Shown in pieces: positions 17,786-27,453 of a stretch of 64,000 nucleotides of DNA. The translations under genes and the position numbers were made by a program. Numbering within the stretch: the stretch's first letter is position 1; every line of letters begins with the position of its first letter. Location: positions 42,732 to 106,731 of the forward strand of contig JAHDIE010000009.1 in the NCBI GenBank assembly GCA_020630955.1, in the 5' to 3' direction. This DNA comes from Saprospiraceae bacterium (GTDB lineage Bacteria > Bacteroidota > Bacteroidia > Chitinophagales > Saprospiraceae). Below the pieces are notes generated by a model. That model was given only the letters and a program-made list of their open reading frames with translations. It had not been told where the DNA came from and ran no database searches.

Positions 17786-20700
17786 ATGTTTAATTTTTTC
17801 AAGAAAGTTTTTGGTACCAAATATGATCGAGATGTAAAGGAATATAGTCCTATTGTCGAGACAATCAACCAACATTTTGAGTCTTACAATACACTTTCAA
17901 ATGACCAATTAAGAAATAAATCTCTTGAATTTAAGACAAGAATAGCTGATTTTTTGAAAGAAATCGATGACGAAATCGAGGAATTAAATAAAAAAGCTGA
18001 CGAAACGGCAGATGTCTTTGAGAAAGAGGATATATATAATGAAGTAGATAAGCTTGTAAAGGAGCGCGATACGGAATTGGAGAAAGTGTTAAAAGAAATT
18101 CTTCCTGAGGCATTTGCTGTGGTAAAAGAAACAGCCAGAAGGTTTTCTCAAAATACGGAAATTCAAGTTACAGCAACAGAACATGATAGAGAATTAGCGG
18201 CTACAAAAAATTATATTACCATTGAAGGCGATCAGGCAACATGGCAAAACTCATGGGTTGCTGCTGGTGGTGAAATCACTTGGAACATGCTTCATTATGA
18301 TGTTCAGTTGATAGGAGGAATGGTTTTGCATGATGGTAAAATTGCTGAAATGCAGACCGGAGAGGGTAAAACGTTAGTTGCCACATTGCCAGCCTACCTT
18401 AATGGTCTAACAGGTCAAGGTGTTCATGTTATTACAGTTAACAATTATTTGGCACGAAGAGATTCAGAATGGGTTGGACCTATTTTTGAATTTTTATTTC
18501 TTACGGTTGATTGTATTGATAAATACAAGCCGCACTCAGAGCAACGTGTTAAAGCTTACAAATCAGATATCGTCTATGGAACGAATAATGAATTTGGGTT
18601 TGATTACTTGAGAGACAATATGGTTCGTTCCAAAGAAGAGAAGGTGCAAGGAAAACATCATTTTGCAATGATAGATGAGGTTGATTCGGTTTTGATAGAT
18701 GATGCAAGAACCCCCTTAATAATTTCTGGTCCAGTTACTAAAGGAGCAGATGAGCAAGATTATACAGATCTAAATCCGAAAGTGAAAAGATTGGTTGATG
18801 AACAAAAAAGTTTAGCAAATAAATATTTAGCGGAAGCGAAAAAATTATACAAGGAAGGACGAACAGGGCACGAAGAAGGAGAAGGAGGAATGGCCTTGTT
18901 GAGGGCATATAAATCTTTGCCGAAACACAGACCATTGATCAAGTTTTTAAGTGAAGAAGGGATAAAATCTTCTATGCAAAAAGCGGAAAACCACTATATG
19001 CAAGAGCAAAACAAAAATATGCATCTTGTAACGGAACCGCTATTATTTACCATTGATGAAAAAAATCGAAATGTAGAATTAACAGATAAGGGTAGTGATT
19101 TTCTTGCTAAAGGCGAATCTGATTCAAACTTTTTTGTGATGCCCGATATCACCTATGAGATGCAACAACTTGAGGAAAGAGAAAAAGAAGAAGGAAAAAA
19201 GCTATCAGACGAACGAGATACCTTAATTCAGGACTTTAGTGTCAAATCAAGAAGATTGCACGCAGTAAGTCAATTATTAAAAGCATATACCTTATTTGAG
19301 AATAATGACGAATATGTTGTGATGGATGGCCAAGTAAAAATTGTAGATGAGTCAACAGGAAGAATGATGGAGGGAAGACGTTACTCAGATGGCCTACATC
19401 AAGCGATTGAAGCAAAGGAAAATGTAAAGGTTGGTGATATTACACAAACCTATGCTACAGTTACATTGCAAAATTATTTCAGAATGTATCATAAGCTTTC
19501 TGGGATGACTGGTACTGCAGAAACAGAGGCTGGAGAGTTTTGGGAGATTTATAAATTGGATGTTGTTGTAATTCCTACAAATAGGCCGATAGTTAGAAAA
19601 GATCAAGAAGACTTGGTTTTTAAAACAAATAAAGAAAAATACAATGCTGTTATTGATCATGTAGTAGATCAAACAACAGCAGGTAGACCTGTCTTATTAG
19701 GAACTACATCCGTTGATATCTCTGAAAAGCTAAGTAGGATGTTAAATATGAGAGGTATCTCTCACAATGTCCTGAATGCAAAACAACATCAACGAGAAGC
19801 AGATATAGTCACTGAGGCCGGTCGTGCAGGCAAAGTGACTATTGCCACAAACATGGCAGGTAGAGGAACAGATATTAAAATTTCAGAAGAAGTAAAGCAA
19901 GCAGGAGGATTAGCAATTGTTGCCACAGAAAGACATGACTCAAGAAGGGTAGATCGTCAGTTGAGAGGTAGAGCAGGAAGGCAAGGAGACCCAGGTTCTT
20001 CTCAGTTTTTTGTTTCTCTTGAGGATAAATTAATGAGGTTGTTCAACTCAGATAGAATCGCTAACGTTATGGATAAAATGGGTCACAAAGAAGGAGAAGT
20101 GATCCAACATAGTGCCGTTACAAAGTCTATCGAACGAGCTCAGAAAAAAGTAGAAGAAAATAACTTTGGAATTAGAAAAAGATTACTTGAGTATGATGAT
20201 GTAATGAATATTCAGCGTGAAGCAATCTATACAAAAAGAGGCAATGCACTTTCGGGTACAAGGCTTTCAGTGGATTTGTATAATATGTTTGCAGGATTAA
20301 CTGAGGTAATTGTTGATGATGCAAAAGCAGCCGGAAATTATGATTACTTAAGAAACGAATCATTAAGAACGATGGGAATTGATCCATCGATCGATGAGGC
20401 TACATTTATGGAAGCGAGTGTATCAGATATCACTGAACAATTCCAAAGGCAAGTTTTTGATATGTATGAACAAAAGATGGATAAAATCCGAGAATTGTTG
20501 ATGCCTATAATTGTAAAAGTACAAGAGAACGAAGGACATCGATATAAGAAAATATCGATTCCTTTTGTTGCGGAAGGAGAGAAACAGTTAAATATTGCTG
20601 CACATTTAGAAAAAGCCATTAGCACTGAAGGAGAAAGTGTTCAGAAAGATATTGAGATGGCTGTTTCGTTGGCATTGATAGATGATAACTGGAAAGAACA

Positions 20701-21088
20701 CCTACGGTCAATGGATGAGTTAAAGGATTCTGTTCAGTCCGCATCATTTGAGCAAAAAGATCCTTTGGTAATTTACAAAAAAGAGTCTTTTGAATTGTTT
20801 CAAGAGTTGGTGTACAAAGTGAATGTTGATGTTTGCTCTTATTTGATGAAAGGAAAACTTCTATTAGCAGCCCCTGAAGAAGTAAGAGAAGCAAAGCAAT
20901 CAAAAACTGATTTTAGAAAAATTTCGACGAATCAAGAGTCAAGAGCAAGAAGAGCTGCCGCTGCTGCTGCAGGAAGACAACAAGCAAAAAAACCAGAAAC
21001 CTTTAAGAGGCAAGAATCAAAAGTTAAAAGAAATGACCCTTGTCCATGTGGGAGTGGAAAAAAATACAAGCAATGTCATGGAAAATAA
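17786..21088 (+). CDS. secA: Protein translocase subunit SecA (ATG at 17786 preferred over the TTG at 17759)
   Basis: MFNFFKKVFGTKYDRD start; AEMQTGEGKTLVATLPAYLN, IATNMAGRGTDIK, C-terminal zinc motif RNDPCPCGSGKKYKQCHGK. Confidence 0.97.
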   Translation: MFNFFKKVFGTKYDRDVKEYSPIVETINQHFESYNTLSNDQLRNKSLEFKTRIADFLKEIDDEIEELNKKADETADVFEKEDIYNEVDKLVKERDTELEKVLKEILPEAFAVVKETARRFSQNTEIQVTATEHDRELAATKNYITIEGDQATWQNSWVAAGGEITWNMLHYDVQLIGGMVLHDGKIAEMQTGEGKTLVATLPAYLNGLTGQGVHVITVNNYLARRDSEWVGPIFEFLFLTVDCIDKYKPHSEQRVKAYKSDIVYGTNNEFGFDYLRDNMVRSKEEKVQGKHHFAMIDEVDSVLIDDARTPLIISGPVTKGADEQDYTDLNPKVKRLVDEQKSLANKYLAEAKKLYKEGRTGHEEGEGGMALLRAYKSLPKHRPLIKFLSEEGIKSSMQKAENHYMQEQNKNMHLVTEPLLFTIDEKNRNVELTDKGSDFLAKGESDSNFFVMPDITYEMQQLEEREKEEGKKLSDERDTLIQDFSVKSRRLHAVSQLLKAYTLFENNDEYVVMDGQVKIVDESTGRMMEGRRYSDGLHQAIEAKENVKVGDITQTYATVTLQNYFRMYHKLSGMTGTAETEAGEFWEIYKLDVVVIPTNRPIVRKDQEDLVFKTNKEKYNAVIDHVVDQTTAGRPVLLGTTSVDISEKLSRMLNMRGISHNVLNAKQHQREADIVTEAGRAGKVTIATNMAGRGTDIKISEEVKQAGGLAIVATERHDSRRVDRQLRGRAGRQGDPGSSQFFVSLEDKLMRLFNSDRIANVMDKMGHKEGEVIQHSAVTKSIERAQKKVEENNFGIRKRLLEYDDVMNIQREAIYTKRGNALSGTRLSVDLYNMFAGLTEVIVDDAKAAGNYDYLRNESLRTMGIDPSIDEATFMEASVSDITEQFQRQVFDMYEQKMDKIRELLMPIIVKVQENEGHRYKKISIPFVAEGEKQLNIAAHLEKAISTEGESVQKDIEMAVSLALIDDNWKEHLRSMDELKDSVQSASFEQKDPLVIYKKESFELFQELVYKVNVDVCSYLMKGKLLLAAPEEVREAKQSKTDFRKISTNQESRARRAAAAAAGRQQAKKPETFKRQESKVKRNDPCPCGSGKKYKQCHGK

Positions 21089-21126
21089 ATGAACATTAAA
21101 TATGTTTAATTAATAAATAGAACTTT

Positions 21127-21516
21127 ATGAAAATAGTTTTAGCCATTTTATTTAGCCTTTTTGTTGTCTTTGGACTGAAAGCTCAAGTACAAATACAAGA
21201 AGAAGAATCTATCAGACGTTTTATGCTAGATTATGAAAGAGTGAATGCCGAAAACTCAAAACAAAAAGCATGGAAGATTCAGATCATAGCAACAAATGAT
21301 AGAAGGAAAATGGAGGAAGCTATTTCAAAGTTTGAAAGATACTTTCCCGACCATGAAACCAATTGGTCTCATGAGAATCCATACTACAAAGTTAAAGTTG
21401 GAGCATTTGAAACAAAAGAAGATTTATACTCATTTCTGCTCACGGTAAAAGAGCATTTTAGAGGAGCTATTCCCGTTGTTGAAAATATTGAAAAGGCAGA
21501 ATTGGTAAGAACATAA
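21127..21516 (+). CDS. Secreted SPOR-domain-like protein
   Basis: Signal peptide MKIVLAILFSLFVVFGLKAQ; KIQIIATNDRRKMEEAISKFERYFPD...PYYKVKVGAFETKEDLYSFL resembles SPOR repeats; directly precedes rodA. Confidence 0.7.
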   Translation: MKIVLAILFSLFVVFGLKAQVQIQEEESIRRFMLDYERVNAENSKQKAWKIQIIATNDRRKMEEAISKFERYFPDHETNWSHENPYYKVKVGAFETKEDLYSFLLTVKEHFRGAIPVVENIEKAELVRT

Positions 21517-22926
21517 GTGTCAATAGGCAAAAGAACATCTCAATTATCTAGAGGTATAGATATACCTGCATATCTAAGTTTTTTTGCTTTAGTTATCATT
21601 GGTTGGTTGTCTCTTTTTGCGGCTAGTTATAATGGTACAGGAATTCAAGAAGTTTTTAGTTTATCAACTGAAATAGGAAGACAAACGGTTTGGCTTGGTC
21701 TGAGTATTGTTTCATTTATTGCTATTCTTACAATTGACTGGAAGTTTTGGAGCACCTTTGCTTATGTAATTTATGGCCTTGGAATTTTCTTGTTACTTGC
21801 TGTTTTAATATTTGGTGTTGAAATAAAAGGGTCAACATCTTGGTTTAATATAGCAGGATTTTCTTTTCAGCCATCAGAGTTTTCAAAGTTGGCAACTTGT
21901 TTGGCAATAGCTTCTCTTTTGGGCTCAACACAAATAAATATAAAAAACAACAGACATTTTTCAATAGCTTTAGCGATGGTTGGAGTGCCAGCATTTTTAA
22001 TTATGCTTCAACCAGATGCAGGTTCAGCATTGGTGTTTTCTTCTTTTTTAATTTTGTTTTATAGAGCAGGAGCTAATTCATTATTCTATATTTTGGGGTT
22101 GGCCTTTATCACAAATGTTATTCTCGGCTTGGTGTTTGGCGTTTCTCCAACGCTCATATTTAGTATGCTTGTAACGATTGGTGTCATAATGTTTATTATC
22201 AATTCTGACATTAGGTTTTTGGCTAACTTTTTTCTTATTGCCTTGGCTTCATTTGTTTTTTATCGGTTTGGATACAAAATACCAACCTTTATTGTACTTG
22301 GACTTATTCTGGTGGGGTTTAGTATTTATATGATCAGAGAGAATAAAATTCAACAGTTAATATTGACAGTTGTTTTTTTAGCGATTTCAGTTTTTATTAC
22401 GATGATAACAAACTGGTCATTTAATAATGTATTGAAGCCACATCAACAAGATAGAATCAATGTTTGGTTAAGACCAGACTTGTGTGAGCCTAGGGGTTCA
22501 TTATATAATATTATTCAATCCAAAACAGCTATTGGTTCTGGAGGGTTTTGGGGTACAGGATTTTTAAAAGGGGCGATGACAAAACTTGATTTTGTTCCCG
22601 AACAAAACACGGATTTTATTTTTTGCACCATAGGAGAAGAACATGGCTTTTTAGGTGTCTTTGGTGTAATAGTTTTATTTATGATTTTACTTTACAGAAT
22701 AGTTTTAATGGCAGAAAACACGCGATTAGATTTTATTAGATACTATATGTATGGTGTTGCTGGAATAATTTTTTTCCATGTATTTATAAACATTGGTATG
22801 ACAATGGGGATTATGCCTGTTGTAGGAATCCCTCTACCTTTGATGAGTAAAGGAGGAACATCGATCTTGGTGTTTTTTTTAATGATTGCAATATTATTTA
22901 AGATGGACCTTAAGAGAGTAAGATGA
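21517..22926 (+). CDS. rodA: Rod-shape-determining protein RodA (SEDS family), GTG start
   Basis: FNIAGFSFQPSEFSKLA, MLQPDAGSALVF, FVPEQNTDFIFCTIGEEHGFLG, GIPLPLMSKGGTS; GTG directly follows the upstream TAA. Confidence 0.93.
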   Translation: MSIGKRTSQLSRGIDIPAYLSFFALVIIGWLSLFAASYNGTGIQEVFSLSTEIGRQTVWLGLSIVSFIAILTIDWKFWSTFAYVIYGLGIFLLLAVLIFGVEIKGSTSWFNIAGFSFQPSEFSKLATCLAIASLLGSTQINIKNNRHFSIALAMVGVPAFLIMLQPDAGSALVFSSFLILFYRAGANSLFYILGLAFITNVILGLVFGVSPTLIFSMLVTIGVIMFIINSDIRFLANFFLIALASFVFYRFGYKIPTFIVLGLILVGFSIYMIRENKIQQLILTVVFLAISVFITMITNWSFNNVLKPHQQDRINVWLRPDLCEPRGSLYNIIQSKTAIGSGGFWGTGFLKGAMTKLDFVPEQNTDFIFCTIGEEHGFLGVFGVIVLFMILLYRIVLMAENTRLDFIRYYMYGVAGIIFFHVFINIGMTMGIMPVVGIPLPLMSKGGTSILVFFLMIAILFKMDLKRVR

Positions 22927-24056
22927 TTAGTTTTGAATTAGAAGTTACAGACAAACAGAGTAAAGCTCGGGCAGGAATTATTAAAACAGACCATGGGGAT
23001 ATTGAAACTCCTATTTTTATGCCAGTTGGAACTGTAGGTACTGTCAAAGGCATACATCAAAAAGAGTTGGAAGAATCTATAAGGGCACAAATCATTTTAG
23101 GAAACACCTATCATTTGTATTTGCGTCCAGGAACATCTATTGTAGAAGAAGCTGGAGGAATTCATCGCTTCATAAATTGGTCAAAACCAATTCTTACTGA
23201 CAGTGGTGGTTACCAAGTCTATTCATTGAGCCAACGAAGAAAGATAAAAGAAGAGGGCGCAACTTTTTCTTCACACGTTGATGGTAGCAAACACTTATTT
23301 ACTCCAGAGAACGTTATGGATATTCAGCGAAAACTTGGTGCTGATATTATTATGGCCTTTGATGAATGTACCCCTTATCCATGTGAGAAGAGATATGCTA
23401 CGAAGTCTATGCATATGACTCATAGGTGGTTAGAAAGATGCTTAAAAGCTTTTGATCGATCAGATCCGGTACATCCATATGCTCAAACATTGGCACCAAT
23501 AGTACAAGGAAGTGTATTTCCAGAATTGAGAAAACAATCATCAGAATATATAGCAAAGAAGGGGAGGATGATAAATGCTATAGGCGGTCTTTCTGTAGGA
23601 GAACCTCATGAAGACCTTTATGCTATGACAGATTTATGTTGTGGAATTTTGCCTCAAGATAAAGCAAGGTATTTAATGGGTGTAGGATTGCCAGAAAACA
23701 TATTGGAATGTATAGGGTTGGGGATAGATATGTTTGATTGTGTTTTGCCTTCTAGAAATGCTCGACACGGATTATTGTATACCTCCAGAGGAGTAATACA
23801 TATTAAAAACCAAAAGTGGAAAAGTGATTTTACTCCAATTGATGAAGATAGCACCGTTGAGACATCAAGAATTCATACAAAAGCATATTTAAGACATCTT
23901 TTTCAAGTAAAAGAATTATTGGCTGGCCAACTTGCCACACTTCATAACTTAGGCTTTTATTTGTGGTTGGTTGAAGAATCAAGAAAGCAGATTTTGCAAG
24001 GAAACTTTGGAAGTTGGAAGGATGCAATAATTCCAAAATTAAGAACGAAGTTGTAA
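22923..24056 (+). CDS. tgt: Queuine tRNA-ribosyltransferase
   Basis: TPIFMPVGTVGTVKG, ILTDSGGYQVYSLS, GGLSVGEPHEDLYAM, FDCVLPSRNARHG. Confidence 0.97.
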   Translation: MISFELEVTDKQSKARAGIIKTDHGDIETPIFMPVGTVGTVKGIHQKELEESIRAQIILGNTYHLYLRPGTSIVEEAGGIHRFINWSKPILTDSGGYQVYSLSQRRKIKEEGATFSSHVDGSKHLFTPENVMDIQRKLGADIIMAFDECTPYPCEKRYATKSMHMTHRWLERCLKAFDRSDPVHPYAQTLAPIVQGSVFPELRKQSSEYIAKKGRMINAIGGLSVGEPHEDLYAMTDLCCGILPQDKARYLMGVGLPENILECIGLGIDMFDCVLPSRNARHGLLYTSRGVIHIKNQKWKSDFTPIDEDSTVETSRIHTKAYLRHLFQVKELLAGQLATLHNLGFYLWLVEESRKQILQGNFGSWKDAIIPKLRTKL

Positions 24057-25142
24057 TTGAATAAACTGGATAAATATATTATTGGCAAATACTTAAAGAC
24101 ATTTTTCTTTACCGTAATCCTGATAACTATGGTTGCTTTGGTTATAGATTTTAGCGACCGGGCAGACAAGTTTATCAATTTGGATATTCCCTTCAAAGAA
24201 ATATTGATTAAATATTATTTAAATTTTATCCCCTGGATTAATGGATTGTTGTGGCCCCTGTTTTCATTGATCGCTGTAATTTTTTTCACATCACGCTTGG
24301 CGAAAAACACTGAAATTGTTGCCATGCTAAGTGCAGGTATAAGCTATCGGAGAATTTTAGTTCCTTACATGATCGCTGCAGGAGTTATTGCAGGTTTATT
24401 GTGGATAGGAAGTAATTATATTATTCCTCGCAGTAACAAAATTAAGACAACTTTCGAAAATGAATATATAGCCAGACATAAGGAAAGAACATTGGGGTCA
24501 GATATACATTTTTATGTTGCTCCTAATGAGAAAATATATTTAAGATACTATAGAAGAACAGATACTACAGGACAATCTTTTCGTTTCGAAAGATTTAAAG
24601 ATGGGAAGTTGGAGTATGTCATTAAGGCAAGTAAATTGAGCTTGAAAGAAAAGCCAAACTTGTGGACACTCACCGATTATGAAAAGAGACACTTTTATGA
24701 CCACAATGAGGATCTAATTTTGGCAAAAGGAGAACAGATGGATACGGTAATAAATTTAACTCCTCAGGATTTTATTATCAATGACAAAGATATGTTGGCA
24801 ATGACCACACCTGAACTTAAGGAGGCCGTAAGAAGAAGAACAGAACGTGGGCTAGGAAATATCACTAAATATTTATTAGAAATTCATAAGAGGACCGCAG
24901 ATCCTGTTGCTGTCTTAATATTGACTTTGATAGGAGCGTCTGTTGCTTCTCGAAAATCAAGAGGTGGAGTAGGGATGAACCTTGCCGTTGGAATTGTTTT
25001 CGGTTCAATATTCGTAGTAATGTCAAAGTTTTCTGAGACATTCAGTTATAACCTCAATCTGCCACCAATTTTGGCTATGTGGATTCCGAATATAGCATTC
25101 ACCTTCGTAGCTATATATCTTTTGTCAAAAGCCCAAAAGTAA
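24057..25142 (+). CDS. LptF/LptG-family lipopolysaccharide export permease (YjgP/YjgQ), TTG start
   Basis: NKLDKYIIGKYLKTFFFTVILITMVALVIDFSDRADKF; LEIHKRTADPVAVLILTLIGASVASRKSRGG. Confidence 0.92.
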   Translation: MNKLDKYIIGKYLKTFFFTVILITMVALVIDFSDRADKFINLDIPFKEILIKYYLNFIPWINGLLWPLFSLIAVIFFTSRLAKNTEIVAMLSAGISYRRILVPYMIAAGVIAGLLWIGSNYIIPRSNKIKTTFENEYIARHKERTLGSDIHFYVAPNEKIYLRYYRRTDTTGQSFRFERFKDGKLEYVIKASKLSLKEKPNLWTLTDYEKRHFYDHNEDLILAKGEQMDTVINLTPQDFIINDKDMLAMTTPELKEAVRRRTERGLGNITKYLLEIHKRTADPVAVLILTLIGASVASRKSRGGVGMNLAVGIVFGSIFVVMSKFSETFSYNLNLPPILAMWIPNIAFTFVAIYLLSKAQK

Positions 25143-25315
25143 TTTTCATTTTATTTTGAAAAATATTATGTAACAAGTATTTTGTAATATATTGATTTAT
25201 AGCTAATTATAAAATACAAAAACTGTAATATTTATGAAATTTGGTTTTTTGTTTAAAGTAAATTTGTTTTTTGTTTAACTTTCAATTATTTTTGAAAGTA
25301 AACAAAATCACTAAT

Positions 25316-25855
25316 ATGTCAGTTCCAGAATTTAATAGTCAATTGTTTAGCGTCAATAGTTCATTAAATGCTTTTGCTTATAATTTGACTAAAAACACAG
25401 AAGAAGCAAAAGACCTTTATCAAGAAACAACTTTGCGTGCTATATCAAATAGGGAAAAGTTTAATCCAGGGACTAATTTTAAGGCATGGATGTTTACAAT
25501 TATGAAAAACATCTTTATAAATCAATATAGAAAGAAACAAAAGGCAAACACCGTTATTGATAAATCGGAGAATTTATTTTATATAAACTCTGGCAAAAAT
25601 ATTATAAGAAACGATGCTGATACCAATATTTCAATAAATGAAATTCAGACAATGGTTAATAGTCTTGAAGATGGATTACGGGTTCCTTTCGAGCTACATT
25701 TTCAAGGTTTCAAGTATCAAGAAATTTCAGAAAAACTAAACCTTCCCCTAGGTACAATAAAAAGCAGAATATTTTTTGCTCGAAAAGCACTAAAACAGAA
25801 AATTAAATTCCTTTATGGGGATTATAATACGATTCGTACAAGTCTTTCTGCATAA
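25316..25855 (+). CDS. ECF-type sigma factor (ATG 25316 preferred over ORF start 25271)
   Basis: AKDLYQETTLRAISNREKFNPGTNFKAWMFTIMKNIFINQYRK; region 4 PFELHFQGFKYQEISEKLNLPLGTIKSRIFFARKALK; TAAATTTG (-7-like) at 25259-25266 lies upstream. Confidence 0.92.
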   Translation: MSVPEFNSQLFSVNSSLNAFAYNLTKNTEEAKDLYQETTLRAISNREKFNPGTNFKAWMFTIMKNIFINQYRKKQKANTVIDKSENLFYINSGKNIIRNDADTNISINEIQTMVNSLEDGLRVPFELHFQGFKYQEISEKLNLPLGTIKSRIFFARKALKQKIKFLYGDYNTIRTSLSA

Positions 25856-25913
25856 AAAGTGACTGCAACATTAAAAACAAAGGAGATGTAATTAAATTTG
25901 CTTCTCCTTTTTT

Positions 25914-26984
25914 ATGAATTCAAAACAAATTTTTCTTAAAAAACTTCTCCATTGGCATATTGAAAACCCAAGGAATATGCCATGGTTAGAAATAAAGGAT
26001 CCATATAAAATATGGATTTCTGAAATTATATTACAACAAACAAGAGTTGCTCAAGGTTGGGATTATTATTTAAGATTTATTGAAAAGTTTCCTTCCATTG
26101 ATATACTTGCTTTTGCAAAAGAAGACGAGGTATTAAAAGTATGGGAAGGTCTTGGTTATTATACAAGAGCAAGAAATTTATTAAAGGCAGCAAAGATTAT
26201 TTTCAAAGATCACAATGCTATTTTTCCCAAAGATTATGAAAAAATTTTGGCCCTTCCTGGTATTGGCCCTTATACTGCTGCTGCAATTTCAAGTTTTGCA
26301 TATGGGCTTCCTTATCCAGTTTTGGATGGTAATGTTTTGAGAGTAATAAGTAGATACACTGCAAATGACCAAGATATTCTTAGTAGCAAGACAAAAAAGA
26401 TAATCGAAAATTACCTAAATGAATTAATGCAAGAGGTTAAAGATCCAGCGATCTTCAATCAGGCAATTATGAACTTTGGAGCTATGCAATGCACGCCAAG
26501 GAATCCTGGGTGTGAAAGCTGTCAAATGTCAAAACATTGTATGGCGTTCAAAGAAGGACTTGTAGAGCAAATACCATTTAAGTTAAAGAAAGTAAAGAAG
26601 AAAGTAAGAACACTTAACTTTATTGACCTTATTGATAACCGAGGTAATCGACTAATAAATAAAAGAACAGAAAAGGACATTTGGATGGGCTTGTATCAGT
26701 TTTTGTTATTAGAGTCAAACATCAAGTTTAGTATTTTAGAAATTGAAGAGACAATAATTAGCAATGAGATAAAGACCAAAGGCAAATTAACCCTTGTAAA
26801 GCAAAATGAATATCGACATGAACTTACTCACCAAACGATAAAAGGAAAAATATTTACCGTAAGGTGTAAAGAAATAATAAATGCTGGACCAAAAATGATA
26901 AAAACGAATAGTCTTTCTGGATATCCATTTCCAAAATTATTAGATTTATATTTGCAAGATAATCACGATAATTATGATAAATAA
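25914..26984 (+). CDS. mutY: A/G-specific adenine glycosylase
   Basis: PWLEIKDPYKIWISEIILQQTRVAQGWDYY, LPGIGPYTAAAISSFAYG, Fe-S cysteines CTPRNPGCESCQMSKHC. Confidence 0.96.
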   Translation: MNSKQIFLKKLLHWHIENPRNMPWLEIKDPYKIWISEIILQQTRVAQGWDYYLRFIEKFPSIDILAFAKEDEVLKVWEGLGYYTRARNLLKAAKIIFKDHNAIFPKDYEKILALPGIGPYTAAAISSFAYGLPYPVLDGNVLRVISRYTANDQDILSSKTKKIIENYLNELMQEVKDPAIFNQAIMNFGAMQCTPRNPGCESCQMSKHCMAFKEGLVEQIPFKLKKVKKKVRTLNFIDLIDNRGNRLINKRTEKDIWMGLYQFLLLESNIKFSILEIEETIISNEIKTKGKLTLVKQNEYRHELTHQTIKGKIFTVRCKEIINAGPKMIKTNSLSGYPFPKLLDLYLQDNHDNYDK

Positions 26985-27435
26985 AGTAATACTCATAGGA
27001 AACCTTGGAAAAGACCCTGAGATAAGAAAATTTGATAACGGTGGAGCTGTTGCAAAATTTCCTGTTGCAACCAATGAGAATTATAGAGATAAAAATGGCG
27101 AATGGCAGACGGCTACAGAATGGCATAATATTGTAGTTTGGGGACCCGCTGCAGAAAGAGCAGAAAGGGACTTTAAGAAAGGGAATATGATCTACATTGA
27201 AGGAAAGTTGACTACACGAAAATGGCAAGATCAACAAGGAGTTGACAAATACATTACCGAGGTAAGAGCAGTGATTACCAGAAGATTAGAAAAAAGAGAA
27301 GATTCAGGATCTAATTCAGGATTTATGCCTGGACCAGAAGATGAATTTCCTCCAATTGCGGCACCCCAAAAAGAGGTAGAACAAGATACGACTCAGCAAA
27401 ACTCACCACCAGTTGAAGATGACCTTCCATTTTAA
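26974..27435 (+). CDS. ssb: Single-stranded DNA-binding protein
   Basis: MINKVILIGNLGKDPEIRKFDNGGAVAKFPVATNENY; acidic tail EDDLPF. Confidence 0.96.
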   Translation: MINKVILIGNLGKDPEIRKFDNGGAVAKFPVATNENYRDKNGEWQTATEWHNIVVWGPAAERAERDFKKGNMIYIEGKLTTRKWQDQQGVDKYITEVRAVITRRLEKREDSGSNSGFMPGPEDEFPPIAAPQKEVEQDTTQQNSPPVEDDLPF

Positions 27436-27453
27436 TTAATCAATAACAAAGCT

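Noticed and set aside
18738-20903. Several - strand ORFs of 60-94 aa inside secA
   Set aside because: Fully antisense to secA, low complexity, no recognisable motifs.
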